Shown here in pieces: positions 44,799-49,944 of a DNA stretch of 49,944 nt; within the stretch, counting starts at the first letter, position 1, and each line of letters starts with the position of its first letter. This DNA comes from Psychrobacter piscatorii (GTDB lineage: Bacteria; Pseudomonadota; Gammaproteobacteria; Pseudomonadales; Moraxellaceae). The position numbers and the translations under genes were made by a program. The DNA is taken from the NCBI RefSeq assembly GCF_001444505.1, contig NZ_LNDJ01000053.1:1-49944 (forward strand), given 5' to 3'. Under the pieces are notes generated by a model. It made no database searches. It saw only the letters and a program-made list of their open reading frames with translations, and had not been told where the DNA came from.

Positions 44799-44905
44799 TA
44801 TAGTCGAATCACTATTAAAATGTTACAGCGTTAGGCTCGTTTAGCCTACTACTGTAGTACTTGCACTCATCTGCCTTGTACCACTTTTAATATTGATTGA
44901 CTATA
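44799..44905 (+). mobile_element. 107-bp MITE-like repeat, copy 2
   Basis: Same orientation and length as the copy at 42083-42189, differing at three positions (C/T, G/A, G/A, all transitions). It sits between two terminators, a place where an insertion does no harm. The near-identity implies recent spread or gene conversion. Confidence 0.88.
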
Positions 44906-44942
44906 GGCAAGTTGTTTGTTGTCACTTTGAGATAGGTACAAA

Positions 44943-44978
44943 AAAACACCTCAACGTTTTAAGACGGCTGAGGTGTTT
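44943..44978. terminator. Bidirectional terminator before monomeric icd end
   Basis: AAAACACCTCA and TGAGGTGTTTTG with an inner CGTTTTAAGACG dyad. It lies 90 bp past the stop codon of the minus-strand IDH gene. Confidence 0.88.
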
Positions 44979-45067
44979 TGTTTGCTAATACTTAAACTTA
45001 CTTAATCGATCTGTGTATAAAAACCAGAGCGATTAGGATTAATGTTTCAAGATCAATTGCTTATTAC

Positions 45068-47287
45068 TTATAGCGATGCCAAGGCTTCGTTAAACAAAGC
45101 GCTTGGACGCATGGCTTTTTTCGCAAGCTCCTCATCGGCGTAGTAGTAGCCTTTAATATCGACTGGCTTACCTTGAGCGTCGTTAAGTTCTTTGACAATC
45201 GCGTCTTCGTTTTCTGCCAGCTTTTGCGCCAATGGCGTGAACTGTGCTTTTAGTTCGCTATCTTGATCCTGCGCCGCCAGCTCTTCAGCCCAATATAGCG
45301 CTAGATAGAAGTGACTACCACGGTTATCAAGCTCACCAGTTTTACGTGATGGTGATTTGTCATTCAGCAGCAGTTTTTCGGTCGCGGTATCGAGCGTGTC
45401 CGCCAAGACTTGAGCTTTAGCATTGTTGTCGTTGCTTGCCAAATGCTCCAAAGAGACGTTCAAGGCCAAGAACTCACCAAGTGAATCCCAACGTAGATGG
45501 TTTTCTTCGGTGAGCTGCTCAACATGCTTTGGTGCAGAACCGCCAGCACCTGTCTCGAACAAGCCGCCGCCTTTCATGAGTGGCACAACCGATAGCATCT
45601 TAGCACTGGTACCAAGCTCTAGGATTGGGAACAAGTCGGTTAAGTAATCACGTAAGATGTTACCAGTCGCAGAGATCGTATCAAGGCCACGAGCGACACG
45701 CTCTAGGGTATAACGCATGGCGCGAACCTGAGACATGATTTCGATGTGTAAACCGTCAGTATCATGATCTTTTAGATACATTTTAACTTTTTTGATGAGC
45801 TCGTTCTCATGTGGACGGTATGGGTCGAGCCAGAAGATAACAGGCGTATTTGATTCACGAGCACGGCGTACAGCAAGCTTGACCCAATCTTGGATAGGCT
45901 CATCTTTAACCTGACACATGCGCCAGATATCGCCTTTTTCAACGCGCTTTTCGAGCAAGACTTCATCAGTCTCCACGTCAACGATACGCGCAATACCAGC
46001 ATCGCTAGATTCAAAGGTCTTGTCATGCGAGCCGTACTCTTCTGCTTTTTGTGCCATTAGGCCGACGTTTGGTACGGTACCCATGGTCGTTGGATCAAAG
46101 TTGCCATGCCATTTGCAGAAGTTAATCATTTCTTGATAAATACGAGCAAAGGTAGACTCTGGCATGACGGCTTTACAGTCATACATTTTGCCATCAGCGC
46201 CCCACATTTTACCGCCTGAACGAATCATCGCTGGCATAGAGGCATCCACGATCACATCACTTGGTGAATGGAAGTTGGTGATACCTTTGGCCGAATCAAC
46301 CATGGCCAGACGTGGACGATGCTCCTGACAAGCATGTAGGTCGCGCTCAATTTCTTCACGCGTTGAAGTTGGCAAAGTAGCAATCTTATCGTATAAATCT
46401 GCCATACCGTTGTTGACGTTGATGCCAAGCTCATCAAAGAGTTCGCCGTGTTTTTCAAACGCATCTTTGTAGTAAATGCGGACCGCATGACCAAACACGA
46501 TGGGGTGTGAGACTTTCATCATGGTGGCTTTGACGTGTAGTGAGAACAAGATACCCGCTTCGCGGCAATCTTCCATTTCACGCTCATAGAATTCAAGCAA
46601 GGCTTTTTTGCTCATGACCATCAAATCGATAACTTCTTTGTCTAGTAGGTCGATTTTAGGTTTCAATACTTTTTTGGTGCCGTCGTCTAGCAATAGCTCC
46701 ATGCGAACCGTGCGCGCCTTATCTAGGGTCATAGATTGCTCGCCATCATAGAAGTCGCCGCCATGCATGTGCGATACATGTGTGCTTGACCATTGCTTCC
46801 ATTCACCCATTGAATGTGGATGCTTGCGAGCATAGTTTTTGACGGCTTTTGGTGCGCGGCGGTCTGAGTTACCTTCACGTAGTACAGGGTTTACGGCACT
46901 GCCTAAGCTCTTACCATAGCGCTTACGTAGCTCTTTTTCTTCATCCGTTTGTGGATCATCTGGAAAGTCAGGGATGGCATAGCCTTTACCTTGCAGCTCT
47001 TTGATGGCTGCTTTGAGCTGCTGTACAGAGGCACTGATATTTGGCAGTTTGATGATGTTGGTATTGGGGTCTTGAGTCAGGCGACCAAGCTCAGCTAGGT
47101 TGTCAGGAACACGTTGCTCTTCGGTCAAGTATTCAGGGAATTCAGCCAATATACGTGCCGCAACAGAGATGTCACTAGTTTCAACTTCGACACCTGCGGT
47201 CTTAGTGAACGCTTCTACAATAGGTAAAAAAGATAGTGTCGCAAGCGCTGGGGCTTCGTCAGTTTTTGTATAAATAATTTTTGACAT
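45068..47287 (-). CDS. NADP-dependent isocitrate dehydrogenase, monomeric type (IDH-II)
   Basis: A large single-chain IDH (739 aa) unrelated in length to the dimeric form. It shows the monomeric-family start ([21 protein letters not shown]), [65 protein letters not shown] and [12 protein letters not shown]. In Colwellia maris and other cold-living bacteria this isozyme is cold-active and heat-labile, alongside a dimeric IDH. Having both genes side by side and facing each other suggests paired but separately controlled roles. AAGGA lies 13 nt upstream of the ATG. Gene name icd2 is sometimes used. Confidence 0.96.
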   Translation of the reverse strand: MSKIIYTKTDEAPALATLSFLPIVEAFTKTAGVEVETSDISVAARILAEFPEYLTEEQRVPDNLAELGRLTQDPNTNIIKLPNISASVQQLKAAIKELQGKGYAIPDFPDDPQTDEEKELRKRYGKSLGSAVNPVLREGNSDRRAPKAVKNYARKHPHSMGEWKQWSSTHVSHMHGGDFYDGEQSMTLDKARTVRMELLLDDGTKKVLKPKIDLLDKEVIDLMVMSKKALLEFYEREMEDCREAGILFSLHVKATMMKVSHPIVFGHAVRIYYKDAFEKHGELFDELGINVNNGMADLYDKIATLPTSTREEIERDLHACQEHRPRLAMVDSAKGITNFHSPSDVIVDASMPAMIRSGGKMWGADGKMYDCKAVMPESTFARIYQEMINFCKWHGNFDPTTMGTVPNVGLMAQKAEEYGSHDKTFESSDAGIARIVDVETDEVLLEKRVEKGDIWRMCQVKDEPIQDWVKLAVRRARESNTPVIFWLDPYRPHENELIKKVKMYLKDHDTDGLHIEIMSQVRAMRYTLERVARGLDTISATGNILRDYLTDLFPILELGTSAKMLSVVPLMKGGGLFETGAGGSAPKHVEQLTEENHLRWDSLGEFLALNVSLEHLASNDNNAKAQVLADTLDTATEKLLLNDKSPSRKTGELDNRGSHFYLALYWAEELAAQDQDSELKAQFTPLAQKLAENEDAIVKELNDAQGKPVDIKGYYYADEELAKKAMRPSALFNEALASL

Positions 47288-47908
47288 TTTATTTGAATCT
47301 TCCTTTAGTTGTCGTTAATAATAAAGCTCGAATATAATGTTGAATATGGGTCAATGATACTATGCAATGCTCAATGATATCGTTCGAACAAGTACGTCGT
47401 ATGTAGCTGCTTAGCAATATTTAAGTTAGAGATATTCAAGTTTGATAAAACATTTTCTTTTACTGATGTTCACTACAAGGGCGTTCTCAGATGGCACGTT
47501 GACTGCCCCGTAAAACTGCCAGACAGCAAGTCGCTGACGGTATATTATAATAAACCCACTATAAATTCGAGAGGATGTCAATCACATACCATGAACTAAG
47601 TATACTGTTTTCGCTCATATCTTAGGGTTTCAAATTATACTAAGCTGGTAGTAACCTTATTCTAACAGTCATTTGTTGCGATATCATCTTTTCAATAATA
47701 TGGACGGTGTTTTATTGACCTTTATATTATTCTTGAGAGGACATAAGGATAATCCTAAAAACCACCAATGTCACGATTGGTGGTTTTTTATTGCGTCTCA
47801 AAAAAACTTTGCAAATTGTGACAGCAAAACCGCAAAAATTTGCTAGGCTAGGTCATCAACAGATTGGTTATCGATAAATATATAGCGATTATAAGAGTGA
47901 CGGTGAGT
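47288..47908. other. 621-bp spacer upstream of the GNAT gene, containing a terminator
   Basis: The region is flanked by the starts of two divergent genes, so no terminator is expected, yet a clear one lies at 47757-47789. A TATAAT box occurs at about 47548. No protein-coding frame is supported. A small RNA gene ending at 47789 is possible; otherwise the terminator is left from a lost gene. Confidence 0.45.
47757..47789. terminator. Terminator without assigned gene
   Basis: AACCACCAAT, GTCACG loop, ATTGGTGGTTTTTT; a perfect 10-bp stem with T's on both strands, about 120 bp before the next start codon. Confidence 0.85.
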
Positions 47909-49258
47909 ATGAGTTTAGAGTATGCGCTGATGAATGATACTAGCTGGCAGAGCCAGACCGATTGGCAAACGCCAGACACGCCTTTTATGTCATTTGCTTT
48001 TTGGCAGGCGCTTGCTGAGACAGGCGCGATTGGCGAGCGGGCAGGGTGGCTACCGATATTTATTTTGGTGCACCGTGTCAATGATAATACTAAGGATGCC
48101 GCACTGCAACCAGTCGCGGTGCTGCCAGTCTTTATAAAAGGCCATCATCGCGGTGAGTTCGTGTTCGATCATTCATGGGCAGAGGCGTATGCGCGCTATG
48201 GTCTCGACTATTATCCAAGATTGGTCACTAGTGTGCCGTATACGCCGATTATGGGTCAGCGGTTTTGGCTGGCAAAAGGGGAAAGGCTAAATGAAGAGAT
48301 AATCAAAACAGCCATCGCAGGTGTCGATGATATCGCTCAGCAAGTCGGCGCCTCAAGCTGGCATGGGCTATTTGTGACGCCTAATCTAGCCTCTATTGCG
48401 ACCACGTCTATGCCGACCGAAATTGATATAGAGCGTGCGCTAGCAGCACAAGAGCGCGGCGTAGAGTCCGCGCCGATTGCGATGCCGATATTCGAGCGCC
48501 AAGGTTGTCAGTTCTTATGGCAAAACAAAGACCTGCTCAATGACAGTCAGCCCTTTGCAGACTTTGATGCGTTTTTGATGACGCTAAAAGCTAAAAAGCG
48601 CAAAACTATTCGTGCGGAGCGTCGTAAAGTGGCGGAGCAAGGTATCATCTGCCAGCGAAAAATCGGCGATGCTATCAGCGATGCAGACTGGAAGGCTTTT
48701 TATCACTGTTACGTTATGACTTATGCGGTACGCGGACAGCAGCCTTATCTGACGATAGACTTTTTTATGGCATTGGCAGCGAGTATGTCTGAACATATTA
48801 TGCTCGCGCAAGCGTTAGACGCGCAGGGTGAGATTATTGCCAGTAGTTTGTTCTTGTATGACACACCTGATAGTAATAGCGACAACGGCGACAGTGTTGA
48901 TGGCGATGTTAATAATGATGTTGATAATAATGCAACCTTGTACGGTCGATACTGGGGCGCGCTTGGTGAGTATGACAGTTTGCATTTTGAGCTGTGCTAT
49001 TACCAAGGCATTGAGTTTGCCATCGAGCAAGGGCTAGCGTCCTTTGATCCAGGCACGCAAGGGGAGCATAAGCTGGTTCGTGGATTTATCCCAACGACCA
49101 CGCACTCGCTTCACCGTATTTATGATCCGCGTTTTGTCCCTGCCATTGGCGATTTTTGTGCCAGAGATCGGATGCATATGGCACAATATCGCAAGCAAGC
49201 CCATGAGGCACTACCATTTAACGCGGACAATATGCCAGCCTTTGATACACTTCATTGA
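47909..49258 (+). CDS. DUF482/FemAB-like GNAT-fold acyltransferase
   Basis: Predicted aminoacyl/acyltransferase of the family annotated as peptidogalycan-biosynthesis or GNAT N-acetyltransferase; the real substrate is unknown. Family blocks are SFAFWQALAETGA, PVFIKGHHRGEFVFDHSWA, KAKKRKTIRAERRKV, FYHCYVMTYAVRGQ and the C-terminal FDPGTQGEHKLVRGF. An Asp/Asn-rich insert (about residues 313-332, VDGDVNNDVDNN) lies in a loop between strands of the second half. The frame opens at a TTG at 47864; I choose ATG 47909 (449 aa), where the family homology begins soon after. It is followed after 76 bp by ubiC. Confidence 0.85.
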   Translation: MSLEYALMNDTSWQSQTDWQTPDTPFMSFAFWQALAETGAIGERAGWLPIFILVHRVNDNTKDAALQPVAVLPVFIKGHHRGEFVFDHSWAEAYARYGLDYYPRLVTSVPYTPIMGQRFWLAKGERLNEEIIKTAIAGVDDIAQQVGASSWHGLFVTPNLASIATTSMPTEIDIERALAAQERGVESAPIAMPIFERQGCQFLWQNKDLLNDSQPFADFDAFLMTLKAKKRKTIRAERRKVAEQGIICQRKIGDAISDADWKAFYHCYVMTYAVRGQQPYLTIDFFMALAASMSEHIMLAQALDAQGEIIASSLFLYDTPDSNSDNGDSVDGDVNNDVDNNATLYGRYWGALGEYDSLHFELCYYQGIEFAIEQGLASFDPGTQGEHKLVRGFIPTTTHSLHRIYDPRFVPAIGDFCARDRMHMAQYRKQAHEALPFNADNMPAFDTLH

Positions 49259-49334
49259 TATACACCATTAATGCCAACCATTAATAATAGCCTGCAGGCA
49301 TTTACTTTACACATTTCACGATTAGCCGTTAACT

Positions 49335-49838
49335 ATGCCCACAAACTCTATTGCTAGTATTGCTACCTCTCTGCCTCCTATTGAACTCGTATCGTGGCTC
49401 AATGCTGAAGGTTCGCTCACAGCCATGCTAGAAGAGAAGGCAGGGCAGCCGTTACGAGTGGAGCGCACCTTTGAGGGTTATCGGCTATTGACGCTGCAAC
49501 AAAAGCAACAACTGGGTCTGCAAGGCTCAGCGCTAAATCGTCCACTGCTGGCGTGGATACGTGAAGTACAGCTATACGGCAATGACGAGCGGCCGTGGGT
49601 CGGTGCGCAAAGCATCTTTCCGCTATCAAGCCTAAAAGGTAACGCGCGACGCTTGCAGCAGCTAAAAGGTACGCCCATCGGTTATGTGTTATTTAAACGT
49701 CGGCGCACAGTGCCAAATCAGCGATTTGTGCGACAGACGAGCGAGGGCTGGCAACGACAAACGCGCTATGACTGGTATGGTCGCTTACTACTTATCAGCG
49801 AAACCTTTTTGCCGGCATTTTTGTCCAGTGATACTTAA
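49335..49838 (+). CDS. ubiC: Chorismate pyruvate-lyase UbiC
   Basis: Removes pyruvate from chorismate to give 4-hydroxybenzoate, the first committed step of ubiquinone synthesis. Family features: LVSWLNAEGSLTAML, WIREVQLYGNDERPWVGAQSIFP (the conserved R-E...W...A-x-S/T block), and RRTVPNQRFVR near the end followed by the C-terminal W-Y-G-R-L segment with a catalytic-glutamate candidate in ISETFLP. 167 aa is normal. The usual partner ubiA is not visible in the remaining 100 bp. Co-transcription with the upstream acyltransferase gene is possible. Confidence 0.92.
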   Translation: MPTNSIASIATSLPPIELVSWLNAEGSLTAMLEEKAGQPLRVERTFEGYRLLTLQQKQQLGLQGSALNRPLLAWIREVQLYGNDERPWVGAQSIFPLSSLKGNARRLQQLKGTPIGYVLFKRRRTVPNQRFVRQTSEGWQRQTRYDWYGRLLLISETFLPAFLSSDT

Positions 49839-49944
49839 AAACGTTTTATTCTTATATACACAAAGAAAAGACTAGGGTCAAAAATTTGCATTGAGTAAAA
49901 CCTTTAGGGCGTGTTGGACATTCGCAAATAGGCACTGCTGATCG

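Larger units (their letters stand above)
44705..45067. other. Spacer between the two IDH genes
   Basis: 363 bp between convergent genes, filled by the icd terminator (44751-44776), the second MITE copy (44799-44905) and a bidirectional terminator (44943-44978). Nothing else is seen. Confidence 0.6.

Noticed and set aside
45772..46494. Alternative frames inside the monomeric IDH gene
   Set aside because: They fall entirely within a well-conserved gene and have no independent features.

Overview
The window looks like chromosomal DNA of a Psychrobacter-type gammaproteobacterium (Moraxellaceae). This rests on the protein types, moderate G+C, AT-rich spacers, the pairing of a dimeric and a monomeric isocitrate dehydrogenase, and gene orders shared with Acinetobacter and Pseudomonas (rne/rluC/HAD, engB/cytochrome c5/cytochrome c4, rnfH/bamE/fur, pilU/pilT/yggS). 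The assignment comes from recognition, not from a database search. I see no rRNA, tRNA, CRISPR, prophage or defence island. It is mostly a housekeeping region decorated with small mobile sequences.

Layout. 1-224: end of an IS3-family element reading off the left edge. 257-7517: RNase E (minus), diverging from rluC and a HAD phosphatase. 7600-10075: engB (minus), then cytochromes c5 and c4. 10366-13081: an NSS-like membrane transporter, rnfH, bamE (minus) and fur. 13217-16609: twitching-motility ATPases pilU and pilT (minus), diverging from yggS. 16676-19861: a CorC/HlyC-type membrane protein and NAD synthetase (minus). 20687-24143: an AI-2E/PerM-family permease, pdxB and epmA. 24304-29463: minus-strand genes for a Rossmann oxidoreductase, a YaiI-type protein, purK, purE, a metallophosphoesterase and a rhomboid protease. 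29897-33584: two tandem paralogous envelope proteins, only the second with an OmpA domain. 33738-37590: nagZ (minus) and the tail-specific protease prc. 38143-42827: slyD (minus), an M61 peptidase, a two-domain DUF305 lipoprotein (minus) and rluE (minus). 43445-47287: dimeric icd (plus) facing monomeric icd (minus). 47909-49838: a DUF482/FemAB-like acyltransferase and ubiC.

Functional themes. RNA processing and ribosome maturation (rne, rluC, rluE, engB), respiration and central metabolism (cytochromes c4 and c5, both IDHs, ubiC, nadE), vitamin B6 supply and homeostasis (pdxB, yggS), purine synthesis (purE, purK and the purK-coupled yaiI), and envelope biology (pilT/pilU, bamE, prc, nagZ, OmpA-like pair, rhomboid, M61 peptidase).

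Most notable observations. (1) A 44-bp palindrome made of two back-to-back IS ends, flanked by a 5-bp TAACG duplication, sits inside the loop of a rho-independent terminator at 33619-33698; its ends match the IS at the left edge of the window. (2) Two 107-bp direct copies of a MITE-like element with terminal inverted repeats flank the dimeric icd gene. (3) The OmpA-like tandem pair in which one member has lost its peptidoglycan-binding domain. (4) Terminators without an obvious upstream gene at about 47.77 kb and 38.0 kb, which may end small RNAs. No clearly new multi-gene system is evident.
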